Shown here: in pieces, positions 6,868-15,313 of the stretch | How the letters are laid out: each line of letters begins with the position of its first letter | Numbering within the stretch: position 1 is the stretch's first letter | From: Tenacibaculum sp. MAR_2010_89 | GTDB lineage: Bacteria > Bacteroidota > Bacteroidia > Flavobacteriales > Flavobacteriaceae | DNA length: 64,000 bases | Reading direction: 5' to 3' | Assembly: GCF_900105985.1 (NCBI RefSeq) | Contig: NZ_FNUB01000005.1 | Span: forward strand, 1,364,001-1,428,000 | The notes under the pieces: model-generated | What the model was told of the DNA's origin: nothing | Database searches by the model: none | Seen by the model: only the letters and a program-made list of their open reading frames with translations | Position numbers and translations under genes: made by a program

Positions 6868-9429
6868 ATGCGAAATTGTTTTTTTTTTCTAGTTGTTTTA
6901 TTTGTTGCAAGTTCAGTGTTTACCCAAAATAAAGTAAAAAAAAAGAACTTATTAAAAACAGTGCTTTTTAATATCGAAAGCAAGCATAATGTAAAGTTTT
7001 CTTATGCTGAAGAAACAATAAATAATAAATATTTTGAACTTCCTATTAATGGTGAAAATTTAGAGGACTTATTACAAAGCATTGAAAAAGAGGTAGGGGT
7101 TTATATAAATAAAATAAATGAACGTTATTATTCTATTGTAAAATATACTTCTAAAAAAATAAATATTTGTGGTTATATCAAAGATAGTTTAACAAATTAT
7201 TCTTTGGAGCAAGCGACTATTGTTTTAAAAAATAAACAGAGCATAGGAACTACAACAGATTCTAATGGTTTTTTTAAATTAAAGAAAATCAGAATTAATG
7301 ATACATTACAGGTGTCTTTTGCAGGTTACAAAACAATTCTTATGTTAGGGAACGACTTTTACAAAAAGAAATGTTTAGAAGTTAAATTAAAAGAAAAGCT
7401 TAATGTTTTAGATGAAGTAATTATTGCAAATTACCTTTCAACAAATACAATTAAAAATGATGATGGTTCTATTGTTATGAGACCCAAAAAACGTGGAGTT
7501 TTACCTGGTTTAACAGAGTCAGATGTATTATTAAGTACTCAGCAAATACCAGGGATTCAAAGCCCTGTAGAAACAGCCGCAGGAATTCATATTAGAGGAG
7601 GAACTCCAGATCAAAATTTAATTTTATTTGATGGTATTAAACTATACAATACAGCTCATTTTTTTGGTTCTATTTCAGCATTTAATCCAAATATTATTGA
7701 TAAGGTAACAGTTTATAAAAATGCTTCTAATATTAAATACGGAAACCATATTGCTGGAGTAATATCTATGAATTCCATGGATGAAGTTCCTCAAAAACAG
7801 TCAACTGGATTTGGGGTAAATATGACCGCAATTGATGCTTTCACAACAATACCGTTAACAAAAAAAATAGGAATACAATTATCTATTAGAAGTTCACTGT
7901 CTGATTTTTTAAAAACCCCTACAATGAATAATATTTCTACTAAAGTGTTTCAAAATACAAGTATTTCAAAAGGAAATTTACTGGCAGAACAACCTTATGT
8001 AGAAGCAAAAAATGATTTTAGTTTTCTTGATATGAATACAAAATTTCTATACCAGTTAAATGAGAAAAATAAAATAACATTACAACAAATATTAATACAT
8101 AACTCGTTAGATTATAGTTTGCAAAACTTTAAAATAAATGATATAAGAAGCGATAAATTAAAAATTAAAAATTATGGATTTGGTGCTACCTGGGATTCAA
8201 AATGGAATACTAGTTGGAAGCATAATTTAAATGTATATCATGCAAAATATACCTTAGGGTATCAACGAGAAAAAAATAGAGCAAAAACTATATATGATTA
8301 TACAAATAAAGATAATACAGTTAATGAATTAAGTTTTGATTTTTTGATAACAAAAGAGTTGAATAAAAAAAGTAGTTTTTTAATTGGCTATCAGTACGCT
8401 TTTAGTAAGATTTTTTTTAATTTGGAGAAAAAAAACACTGTTGTTTTTTCTGAGTCTAAAAATAAAAATGATGGTAGTATTAATAGCCACAGTATATTAA
8501 CGGGTTATAAATATAAAAACAAAGATTTTTTTATAGTAGATATGGGAGTAAGAACAACTTACCTATCATCATTAAATAAAGTTGTTGCAGAACCAAGATT
8601 ATATACTCAATTGAAAATAGCACCTAATTTTTGGTTGAATGCTTCAGCGGAATTAAAACAGCAATACACCAGTAAAATTGTAGAGTTTTTTACTTCAGAT
8701 TTTGGTTTAGAAAATAAATTATGGGCTCTTTCTGATAATGAAGAGATCCCACTTTTACAAAGTAAACAATTTACATTTGGAAGTATATTTAAGTATAAAA
8801 AATGGGTAGTTGATTTTGGAATGTACTATAAAAGTATAAATGGAATAACTTCTTTAAGTTCTGGGTTTAATAATTACAGTAAAACAGTTTTCAATGGTAG
8901 TGCTTTAATTAGAGGATTTGATTTGTTAGTAAGAAAAAAGTGGAGTAATAGATTAAATACTTGGTTTAGCTATAATTTAGGAAATACCGCTCTTACTTTT
9001 GATGGCTTTAATAGTAATCAATCTTTTAATGGGGGATTTAATATTTCAAATTCACTATACATAGCACAACAAATTAAATTAAGTAGTTGGGATTTATCTT
9101 TGGGGTGGACTTATAAAGCGGGTTTACCATTTAGTTCTTTGATTAATTTAAATCCTAATAATGGGTTAGAGATAGAAAAGTATAATAACTCCAATTTACC
9201 AGCATATCATAGGTTAGATGCGTCTGCTACGTATAATTTTTTTTGGGATAAGAAAAATAAGATTATATCTAAAGTAGGTATTTCTTTTTTAAACATTTAT
9301 AATAGAAAAAATATATTAAAAAGAACAAGTGAAGTTTCTTATGATGATGCTTTTAAAGCTACTTTAAATACAATTGATACATACTCTTTGAGTTTTACTC
9401 CGAATATTATTTTTAGAGTGGAGTTTTAA
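6868..9429 (+). CDS. TonB-dependent receptor with STN signalling domain
   Basis: 853-residue outer-membrane receptor/transducer. The signal peptide (1-19, ending VFTQ) is followed by an STN domain (about 28-90), which in FecA-like transducers contacts FecR; a CarboxypepD_reg-like beta-sandwich (about 95-165); a plug domain (about 200-310, with IHIRGGTPDQNLILFDGI); and a 22-strand-type barrel ending in a terminal aromatic F (IIFRVEF). No SusD partner gene follows and the protein is shorter than a typical SusC, so it resembles the FecA/siderophore-type transducer more than a glycan SusCD system. Substrate unknown. It converges with mnmD, leaving a 6-nt gap. Confidence 0.9.
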   Translation: MRNCFFFLVVLFVASSVFTQNKVKKKNLLKTVLFNIESKHNVKFSYAEETINNKYFELPINGENLEDLLQSIEKEVGVYINKINERYYSIVKYTSKKINICGYIKDSLTNYSLEQATIVLKNKQSIGTTTDSNGFFKLKKIRINDTLQVSFAGYKTILMLGNDFYKKKCLEVKLKEKLNVLDEVIIANYLSTNTIKNDDGSIVMRPKKRGVLPGLTESDVLLSTQQIPGIQSPVETAAGIHIRGGTPDQNLILFDGIKLYNTAHFFGSISAFNPNIIDKVTVYKNASNIKYGNHIAGVISMNSMDEVPQKQSTGFGVNMTAIDAFTTIPLTKKIGIQLSIRSSLSDFLKTPTMNNISTKVFQNTSISKGNLLAEQPYVEAKNDFSFLDMNTKFLYQLNEKNKITLQQILIHNSLDYSLQNFKINDIRSDKLKIKNYGFGATWDSKWNTSWKHNLNVYHAKYTLGYQREKNRAKTIYDYTNKDNTVNELSFDFLITKELNKKSSFLIGYQYAFSKIFFNLEKKNTVVFSESKNKNDGSINSHSILTGYKYKNKDFFIVDMGVRTTYLSSLNKVVAEPRLYTQLKIAPNFWLNASAELKQQYTSKIVEFFTSDFGLENKLWALSDNEEIPLLQSKQFTFGSIFKYKKWVVDFGMYYKSINGITSLSSGFNNYSKTVFNGSALIRGFDLLVRKKWSNRLNTWFSYNLGNTALTFDGFNSNQSFNGGFNISNSLYIAQQIKLSSWDLSLGWTYKAGLPFSSLINLNPNNGLEIEKYNNSNLPAYHRLDASATYNFFWDKKNKIISKVGISFLNIYNRKNILKRTSEVSYDDAFKATLNTIDTYSLSFTPNIIFRVEF

Positions 9430-9435
9430 GGTAGA

Positions 9436-10092
9436 TTAATTTCTTTTGGTTCCTCTTAACATTTCTCTTTTTCCTGGAGGTCCTGGAAGTCGTTCAACAA
9501 TAAATCCAACTTTTTGCATTGCTCTCCTAACACTTCCTTTTGCAGAATAAGTTACCAATACACCATCATTCTTTAGAGAAATAAACATTTTATTAAAAAT
9601 TTCTTCTGTCCATAATTCTGGTTGAACTCTAGCTCCAAATGCATCAAAATATATTAAGTTGTAAGTATCTTCATCTTTAATCTCTTTAAATTTTTTTTGT
9701 TGTTTTAATAAGCTGAAGTTCGAAGTAATTTGGTGTTTCACTTCCCAGGAACAACTATGCATTTTGTTAAAATGAATAGCTTGTTTTTCTGCTTTTAAAG
9801 TAGATACGTAATTTAAACTTTCAATTTCTTTACCTGTAATAGGATAGGCCTCTACACCAACATAATTGATGCTTTTTTGAGATTCTAAAAAAGTAATTAA
9901 ACAATTTAATCCAGTTCCAAACCCAATTTCAAGTATAGAAATTTCTTTTTTTTCGATAGTCTCTAAACCACTTTTAATAAATACATGATAAGCTTCTTGA
10001 ATAGCTCCGTGTTTAGAATGATATTGTTCATCCCATTCAGGTAAATGTATAGTTGTTGAACCATCAGAGGTTATAATTATTTCTCTTTTCAA
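9436..10092 (-). CDS. mnmD: tRNA 5-methylaminomethyl-2-thiouridine(34) methyltransferase
   Basis: 218-residue stand-alone MnmD, equivalent to the methyltransferase half of E. coli MnmC, which performs the last methylation of mnm5s2U34 at the wobble position of tRNAs for Lys/Glu/Gln. The SAM-binding motif is LEIGFGTGLNCL; the family signature is IYFDAFGARVQPELWTEE; the C-terminus contains TYSAKGSVRRAM and LPGPPGKREMLRG. Last gene of a three-gene minus-strand set (1-nt gap to the cytochrome gene). The FAD oxidase half is absent here; a candidate is at 37020-38066. Confidence 0.88.
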   Translation of the reverse strand: MKREIIITSDGSTTIHLPEWDEQYHSKHGAIQEAYHVFIKSGLETIEKKEISILEIGFGTGLNCLITFLESQKSINYVGVEAYPITGKEIESLNYVSTLKAEKQAIHFNKMHSCSWEVKHQITSNFSLLKQQKKFKEIKDEDTYNLIYFDAFGARVQPELWTEEIFNKMFISLKNDGVLVTYSAKGSVRRAMQKVGFIVERLPGPPGKREMLRGTKRN

Positions 10093-10093
10093 A

Positions 10094-10510
10094 TTATTTA
10101 ATTAATAACTTTTTAATTCTTGGTATTGGACCTGTACAAGTAGTTTGATGACAAGCAATACAGCTATTTACAGCTTGATTAAAGTTTGTTGTTAAAGAGT
10201 CTTTAGAACTAGTATATACTTTTTTCATATTTTGTATATAGAGGTTTGAAAACTGTTTAAAGCTAGGTGTTCTGTCAGTAGAATCTGTTAATGTAGCTGT
10301 GTGTATTTTTAAATATCTTTCAGGAAAAGAATCAGGTATTTGACCTTTAAGTATTTTTTCTTTTAAATTTAAATTAACATGGTACATAGTATTCATTAAA
10401 GCTGCCATTTCTGACTGCTTATACATGATTAACTCTGTATTCTTTTTCTCTTCTTTTTTACAAGAAAAAAGAAGAGAAATTAATATCAAAATTATGAGTG
10501 GTCTTCTCAT
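10094..10510 (-). CDS. small lipoprotein with one c-type heme motif
   Basis: 138 residues with a lipoprotein signal (MRRPLIILILISLLFSC, Cys at 17) and a single CIACH heme-attachment motif (Cys117, Cys120, His121) close to the C-terminus, plus an extra Cys126. This suggests a periplasmic mono-heme cytochrome, with helical content resembling cytochrome c' type four-helix proteins. Partner unknown. It overlaps the preceding DUF4920 gene by one base and precedes mnmD by one base, so all three are probably co-transcribed. Confidence 0.7.
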   Translation of the reverse strand: MRRPLIILILISLLFSCKKEEKKNTELIMYKQSEMAALMNTMYHVNLNLKEKILKGQIPDSFPERYLKIHTATLTDSTDRTPSFKQFSNLYIQNMKKVYTSSKDSLTTNFNQAVNSCIACHQTTCTGPIPRIKKLLIK

Positions 10511-11013
10511 TAGTTTTTTAGTAAAACACCATCAGCTTCAAAAGCATAAGTGTATTTAGGATCGGTAATTTTTGCTATTTCTTCTTCGCTTTTACCCGCA
10601 TCTTTAGCATAATGTTGTAAATCTTTTACTGAAGTTTCAGTGACAAAAGCTTTACCGTTAACAATAACTTCTTTTTTATCAGAGTTAAGTGGCATGAAAA
10701 ATCCGTAATCTTTAAAACGTACCATAGATTCCTTTTCATTTCCTAAATCTAATTTCATCCAACATCCTTTTTTCTTACAAACTTCATTTATAGTAGACGC
10801 AAATTTTATATTTAAAGTGTCGCCAGATTTTAAATTTTGGAATTTAGCAAGAACATCTGTTTTTGACAAAGTATTATCACTAGAAATTTTTTCACCAAAA
10901 GATACATATTCAGATTTTTGAGAGCTTTTTTCTGTAGTAGTTTCTTTTTTTTCTGTTTTACAAGATAAAAATAGAGTAGCAACAACAAGAGTTGCAGTTA
11001 GTAGTTTTTTCAT
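10510..11013 (-). CDS. DUF4920 lipoprotein
   Basis: 167 residues. I choose the start MKKLLTATLVVATLFLSC (lipobox Cys 18) over an in-frame ATG 10 codons upstream, because it yields a proper signal peptide. The mature domain carries the DUF4920 features VCKKKGCWMKLD and VRFKDYGFFMPL, with a Cys-x4-Cys pair that may bind metal or form a disulfide. Function unknown. First gene of the DUF4920 / heme lipoprotein / mnmD run. Confidence 0.8.
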   Translation of the reverse strand: MKKLLTATLVVATLFLSCKTEKKETTTEKSSQKSEYVSFGEKISSDNTLSKTDVLAKFQNLKSGDTLNIKFASTINEVCKKKGCWMKLDLGNEKESMVRFKDYGFFMPLNSDKKEVIVNGKAFVTETSVKDLQHYAKDAGKSEEEIAKITDPKYTYAFEADGVLLKN

Positions 11014-11040
11014 AATCAGTTGCTTAAAAATATAGAATAA

Positions 11041-11048
11041 CAAAGATA
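11041..11048 (-). promoter_or_regulatory. candidate -7 box for the DUF4920 operon
   Basis: The reverse strand reads TATCTTTG, an exact TAnnTTTG match 28 nt before the DUF4920 ATG. A second, opposite-facing box TATATTTG lies at 11051-11058, so this is a compact divergent promoter region. Confidence 0.5.
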
Positions 11049-11099
11049 GGTATATTTGTTTAACTCTTAAAGTAATGCTTTTGATACTTATTGTTTTTG

Positions 11100-11107
11100 T
11101 AACTTTG
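11100..11107 (+). promoter_or_regulatory. candidate -7 box for ilvE
   Basis: TAACTTTG matches TAnnTTTG; a TTG lies at 11081-11083 (16-nt spacer, slightly short). The box ends 24 nt before the ATG at 11132. It falls inside the longer open frame starting at 11075, which argues that the start at 11132 is right. Confidence 0.5.
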
Positions 11108-11131
11108 TTGTATTATAAAAATAGTAGTTTT

Positions 11132-12181
11132 ATGGATATTAAAATTCAACCAATAAAAGAATCTAAAATTAGTCAAGTAGATTTTAACGATTTAAAATTT
11201 GGAAGTGTTTTTTCAGATCATATGTTTGTCTGTGATTATGTAGATGGGAAATGGCAAAATCCTAGTATAGTACCTTATGGTCCTATAACTTTAGATCCCT
11301 CTGCTAAAATTTTCCATTACGGACAATCTATTTTTGAAGGTATGAAAGCTTATAAAGATACAGAAGGTAATACTTTGTTGTTTCGTCCTTTAGATAATTG
11401 TAAGAGACTAAATATCTCAGCAAAAAGAATGGTTATACCAGAAATTCCAGAAGATTTATTCATGAAAGGTTTAAAGGAGTTGTTAAAGGTTGATAACGCT
11501 TGGATACCAACTAATGAAGGAAGTTCGTTATATATTCGTCCTTTTATGTTTGCCACAGGAGAAGGTTTTCATGCATCACCTGCTGATGAGTATAAATTAA
11601 TTATATGTACTGCGCCCTCAGGAGCTTATTTTTCTGGAAAAGTAACAGTTCTAATTGAAGAGAAATATGCAAGATCAGCCAACGGAGGTGTAGGTTTTGC
11701 AAAAGCTGGAGGTAATTATGCTGCTCAATTTTATCCTACTCAGTTAGCTATAGATAAAGGGTATAATCAGGTAGTTTGGACAGATGATAATACACATGAA
11801 TATATTGAAGAGGCAGGAGCAATGAATGTTTTTATCAGAATTAACGATACTTTAATAACTAGCCCTACAAGTGATAGGATTTTAGATGGTATTACTCGTA
11901 AAAGTATACTTCAATTAGCAGAAGATAATAAAATACCATTTGAAGTGCGTAAAATAACAGTTAAAGAAGTTGTTGAAGCAGCAAAGAGTGGTGAATTAAA
12001 AGAAATGTTTGGAGCTGGTACTGCTGCTGTTATTTCTCCTATAGCTGGTTTCGGGTATAAAGAAACTGATTATGATTTGCCAGAAATTGAAAATTCATAT
12101 GCTTCAATTTTTAAAGAAAAGCTACTTAATATTCAGTATAACAGAGGAGAAGATATTCATAATTGGAGTGTTAAAGTTTAA
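11132..12181 (+). CDS. ilvE: branched-chain amino acid aminotransferase
   Basis: 349-residue class-IV PLP aminotransferase that interconverts Leu, Ile and Val with their 2-keto acids. The PLP lysine is Lys191 in FAKAGGNYAAQF. Other family segments are FHYGQSIFEGMKAYK, YIRPFMFATG and EYIEEAGAMNVF. The ATG at 11132 (MDIKIQPIKESK) fits homologues; the open frame extends 19 codons upstream through a hydrophobic sequence that overlaps the promoter, so I reject that start. Length normal. Confidence 0.92.
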   Translation: MDIKIQPIKESKISQVDFNDLKFGSVFSDHMFVCDYVDGKWQNPSIVPYGPITLDPSAKIFHYGQSIFEGMKAYKDTEGNTLLFRPLDNCKRLNISAKRMVIPEIPEDLFMKGLKELLKVDNAWIPTNEGSSLYIRPFMFATGEGFHASPADEYKLIICTAPSGAYFSGKVTVLIEEKYARSANGGVGFAKAGGNYAAQFYPTQLAIDKGYNQVVWTDDNTHEYIEEAGAMNVFIRINDTLITSPTSDRILDGITRKSILQLAEDNKIPFEVRKITVKEVVEAAKSGELKEMFGAGTAAVISPIAGFGYKETDYDLPEIENSYASIFKEKLLNIQYNRGEDIHNWSVKV

Positions 12182-12250
12182 AAAGGATAAAATATTTTCT
12201 CCAAAAAAGAGTTAATTATATTAAAAGTATAATTACTTAAATGGGAGAGA

Positions 12251-13081
12251 ATGAAAAATATACTGCTTACAATGTTGTCTATTGTAGCTGGTTTTGGAAT
12301 AAGCTTTTTTAGTATAAATACTTATTTGAAAACAAATGATTTAGCTGAAGTAAAAACTGAATCGGAAGTTACAAACAATAAATTAATATTAGACTTAAAG
12401 TCTAGTGATGTTCAAAAGAGCTTTAAGAGTTGGGATTTATATTCAAAAAAGAATATTGATTTGATGTCAACTTTTAAAGCTCTTGATGAAAATGGTGAAA
12501 ATATTAGTAAAGGTGCTTTTTTAAATTTATTAAGAATTGGTTCTTATTTACCTATGAAAAGAGTTGATAAAAGAGAACTTTCTTATCAATTAGTATCTTT
12601 AAAAAACACTTCTGAAGTAAAAATTAAAAAATCAATAAAGAGTTTAGCGACTAATGCAAATCATTATTTTAGAATGGAAGGAAAACGACTTCCAGCTTAT
12701 GAATTTGTAGATTTAAATGGTGTGCCTTATAATAAAAAAGACACAAAAGGTAAATTACTAGTATTGAAATGTTGGTTTATTACTTGTAAGGTTTGTGTAG
12801 AAGAATTTCCTGAGTTAAATAAGCTAGTAGATAAATACAAAGATGAAAAAGTAGCCTTCGTTAGTTTGGCCTTTGATGAAAAAGATAAGCTAATTAAATT
12901 TCTAAAAACAAAAACATTTAAATATCCAACCATACCAATGCAAAAAAAATACATGTCCAAGAAATTGAAAGTTAAACAATATCCTACACATGTAATTGTT
13001 GATACTAATGGGGTTATTATTAAGATGGTTAATAATGTACGTACTTTAACCTTTGAGTTAGATCAAATTTTAGGTAAATAA
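12251..13081 (+). CDS. TlpA-like thioredoxin-fold protein
   Basis: 276 residues with an N-terminal membrane anchor or uncleaved signal (about 4-23), a linker region of about 120 residues without a recognised domain, and a C-terminal AhpC/TSA-redoxin/TlpA domain (about 145-276). The redox motif is WFITCKVCVEEFPEL, a CxxC with the usual tryptophan upstream; YPTHVIVDTNG supplies the cis-Pro loop. Probably a periplasm-facing disulfide reductase, common near cytochromes or biopolymer uptake genes. A GGGAGAG purine run precedes the ATG. It converges with the MazG gene. Confidence 0.8.
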   Translation: MKNILLTMLSIVAGFGISFFSINTYLKTNDLAEVKTESEVTNNKLILDLKSSDVQKSFKSWDLYSKKNIDLMSTFKALDENGENISKGAFLNLLRIGSYLPMKRVDKRELSYQLVSLKNTSEVKIKKSIKSLATNANHYFRMEGKRLPAYEFVDLNGVPYNKKDTKGKLLVLKCWFITCKVCVEEFPELNKLVDKYKDEKVAFVSLAFDEKDKLIKFLKTKTFKYPTIPMQKKYMSKKLKVKQYPTHVIVDTNGVIIKMVNNVRTLTFELDQILGK

Positions 13082-13091
13082 AATTAAATAA

Positions 13092-13478
13092 TTATTTTTT
13101 TAAAATTTGTTCTATGTTAGGTTTAAAATAATTGGGTCCTTTTAAAACTTTCCCATCTTCACGGTAAATAGGCTTCCCATCTTCTCCTAATTTACTCATA
13201 TTACTTCGTTGTATTTCATTAAATACTTCTTCAATCTTATCCTGCATACCATGCTCAATAATTGTTCCACATAAAATATACAGCATATCACCCAAAGCAT
13301 CGGCAACTTCTACTAAATCATTATTTTCAGCAGCTTCTAAATATTCTTCATTTTCCTCTTTCATTAGGTTGTAACGAAGAAGTTTTCTTTCTTTATCAAT
13401 GTTTGTTGTAGGGGTGTTTTTAATACCTAAACCGAAAGCGGTATGAAATTCGTGAACAGCGTTAATTTTGTTTTTCAT
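13092..13478 (-). CDS. MazG-like nucleotide pyrophosphohydrolase
   Basis: 128-residue all-alpha NTP pyrophosphohydrolase (MazG/HisE-like superfamily). The metal-binding pattern is visible: EENEEYLEA (ExxE) followed by VEVADALGDMLYIL (ExxD). Such enzymes clean up aberrant or excess nucleotides; the exact substrate is unknown. The C-terminal GEDGKPIYREDGKVLKGPNY is characteristic of a Bacteroidota/phage-shared subfamily. Last gene of an SDR-HAD-MazG minus-strand run (23-nt gap). Confidence 0.8.
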   Translation of the reverse strand: MKNKINAVHEFHTAFGLGIKNTPTTNIDKERKLLRYNLMKEENEEYLEAAENNDLVEVADALGDMLYILCGTIIEHGMQDKIEEVFNEIQRSNMSKLGEDGKPIYREDGKVLKGPNYFKPNIEQILKK

Positions 13479-13501
13479 GTATGTAGATTTTTTATAATGA
13501 A

Positions 13502-14182
13502 TTATTTTATGCCTAGTTTTTTTTCTGTATCATTAAGATTAAATTGAGTCCAATTACTAATGTGATGTTTGATGTTCATTTTTTTAAAGTCTGAAATGTT
13601 TTTATCATTTACACCTACAAAATGGATGTCTAAATTTTTAGCAGTTGTAACATCCCACAAACCATCTCCAAAAGAAATAATGTTTTCAAAATTAGAAGTA
13701 TGGTAATAATTTTTTGCTTTTTCTATTGCCGATTTTACAATATCTTCTCTTGTGAAAATTGTATTTGAAGCTTCTAAAACTTGAGGAATTAAATTGATAT
13801 TTGCTTGTTGTAATTTTAAAAAGGCAGGTTGTAAAATAGAGCCAGTGGCAAAGCAAACACCATAATTGGTTTCATTAATAAAAAAATCAACCATTTTTTG
13901 AGCACCTTCAATTTCTGGAGTATCAGGATAACTTAAAAAATGTTCGGTCATGACTTTTTCAAATTCAGGAATAAAACCAAAGTCAAATTTTTTCTGATGT
14001 GTTTTTTCATAGTTAACACTAAAAATATAACTATCTGTAGCGTTTTTATAAGTTTTCCAATCAGTATTTACTTCGGTTATTCCAAAGTGCTTCATTGCAA
14101 ATAATAATGAATCGGTGTGTTTGTCTTCACTTTTAGTAAGTGTGTCGTCTATATCAAGTACGATTAAGTTTTTCTTTGTCAT
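13502..14182 (-). CDS. HAD-superfamily hydrolase
   Basis: 226-residue cytosolic phosphohydrolase. Motif I is LDIDDTLT with nucleophile Asp10 and general acid Asp12; motif II is in CFATGS; motif IV is in SFGDGLWDV. The alpha-helical cap lies between motifs I and II, as in phosphoglycolate phosphatase-like HADs. Substrate unknown. Six nt after the SDR gene and 23 nt before the MazG gene, so probably co-transcribed; the MazG neighbour suggests nucleotide clean-up, but that is inference. Confidence 0.82.
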   Translation of the reverse strand: MTKKNLIVLDIDDTLTKSEDKHTDSLLFAMKHFGITEVNTDWKTYKNATDSYIFSVNYEKTHQKKFDFGFIPEFEKVMTEHFLSYPDTPEIEGAQKMVDFFINETNYGVCFATGSILQPAFLKLQQANINLIPQVLEASNTIFTREDIVKSAIEKAKNYYHTSNFENIISFGDGLWDVTTAKNLDIHFVGVNDKNISDFKKMNIKHHISNWTQFNLNDTEKKLGIK

Positions 14183-14188
14183 AATGTG

Positions 14189-14917
14189 TTATGTGGCTAA
14201 TTTTAAAAGTTTAGCTGGAACTATTTTTAGAACCCATGCAATCAATATCCATCGCTTAGATATATAGGCTACTCGTTTTTTTCTTTTAATAGCACTATAA
14301 ATTTGTTTACTTGCTTTTTCAAGGGGTGTAAGCCAAAATATACCATCACCTAAAGCCATTGCTGTATCTACAAAACCAGGTCGAATATCTGTGATATAAA
14401 CTTTTTTTGAGGGTATCGATTTTGTTTTGATGTATAAACTTTCTAGATATGCCTTTTGATATGCTTTTGAAGCAAAATAAGCAGGAGCAAATCGATTACC
14501 ACGCAACGAAGCAATAGATGAAATACCAACCAAATGTCCGAAACCTTGTTTTTTAAATAAAAGATAAGCTAAGTTATATAACTTAGTAACACCAATTACG
14601 TTAGTTTGTAAAGTAGTATTTTCCTTTTCCCAGTTTAACTTAGTATTGGTAAAACCTACCCCCGATGATTGTATAATCAAATCAATTTTTCCTAATTCCG
14701 AAACGATTTCGTTAAATACATTTTCAACGCTTTCAATATCTTGTATGTCGTTTTGTTTACTAATAATTTGAGAAGGATAATTATTTTTTAACTCTTCTAG
14801 TTTTTCTTTTCGCCTTCCTGTGATAGCTACTCTATAACCATCATTAATTAAAAACTCTGTTAATCTTTTTCCAATACCAGAAGTGGCTCCAAAAACAATA
14901 GCCGTTTTAGTTTGCAT
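14189..14917 (-). CDS. short-chain dehydrogenase/reductase
   Basis: 242-residue SDR. The cofactor motif is GATSGIG (residues 10-16), with an arginine/lysine-rich GRRKEK segment after beta-2 suggesting NADP preference. The catalytic Ser is in GISSIAS and the Tyr/Lys in YFASK; a PG motif occurs in DIRPGFVDT. The C-terminal tail (RWILIAWVLKIVPAKLLKL) is hydrophobic and could associate with membrane, as in lipid-acting SDRs. First gene of the SDR-HAD-MazG run. Confidence 0.85.
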   Translation of the reverse strand: MQTKTAIVFGATSGIGKRLTEFLINDGYRVAITGRRKEKLEELKNNYPSQIISKQNDIQDIESVENVFNEIVSELGKIDLIIQSSGVGFTNTKLNWEKENTTLQTNVIGVTKLYNLAYLLFKKQGFGHLVGISSIASLRGNRFAPAYFASKAYQKAYLESLYIKTKSIPSKKVYITDIRPGFVDTAMALGDGIFWLTPLEKASKQIYSAIKRKKRVAYISKRWILIAWVLKIVPAKLLKLAT

Positions 14918-15097
14918 ATAGTTAGTTTACAGATAAGGTTAAAACATTTTACCTATCAAGTAAATATATAAAGTTTATTTCTTATTCTCTCTCTTTTTAA
15001 GAAGGTATTAAAACTTTATTATAGATGATAATTATTATTTGAAACACAAATTCTTAAAAAATCTAAAATTTAGTAATCATCAATATAAATCATTCTT

Positions 15098-15105
15098 TAA
15101 CTTTG
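15098..15105 (+). promoter_or_regulatory. candidate -7 box for the 63-residue membrane protein
   Basis: TAACTTTG, an exact TAnnTTTG match, 16 nt before the ATG at 15122. Confidence 0.4.
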
Positions 15106-15121
15106 CTGAAAATATAATTTT

Positions 15122-15313
15122 ATGTTTACACCTGGTCGAATAATTTTTGCAAGCTTATTTGTGGTTGTTTTTATAATAGCTATGGTTGTTAGTTATAAGA
15201 AAGATGCTAAAAGAAATAAAAAGCATTATCAAAACGCAGCATTATACGTGGCGATATCGATAATAGTAACTATTTTATTGTTATTTCTTTTTAAGTATAT
15301 AAATAAACATTAA
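15122..15313 (+). CDS. 63-residue two-helix membrane protein
   Basis: Starts MFTPGRIIFASLFVVVFIIA and has two hydrophobic helices (about 7-24 and 40-58) separated by a basic loop (YKKDAKRNKKHYQNA), so a cytoplasmic-loop hairpin is likely. Preceded by a TAnnTTTG box. Its stop overlaps the 3' end of the kirBac gene by four bases (convergent). I do not recognise a named family; function unknown. Confidence 0.7.
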   Translation: MFTPGRIIFASLFVVVFIIAMVVSYKKDAKRNKKHYQNAALYVAISIIVTILLLFLFKYINKH

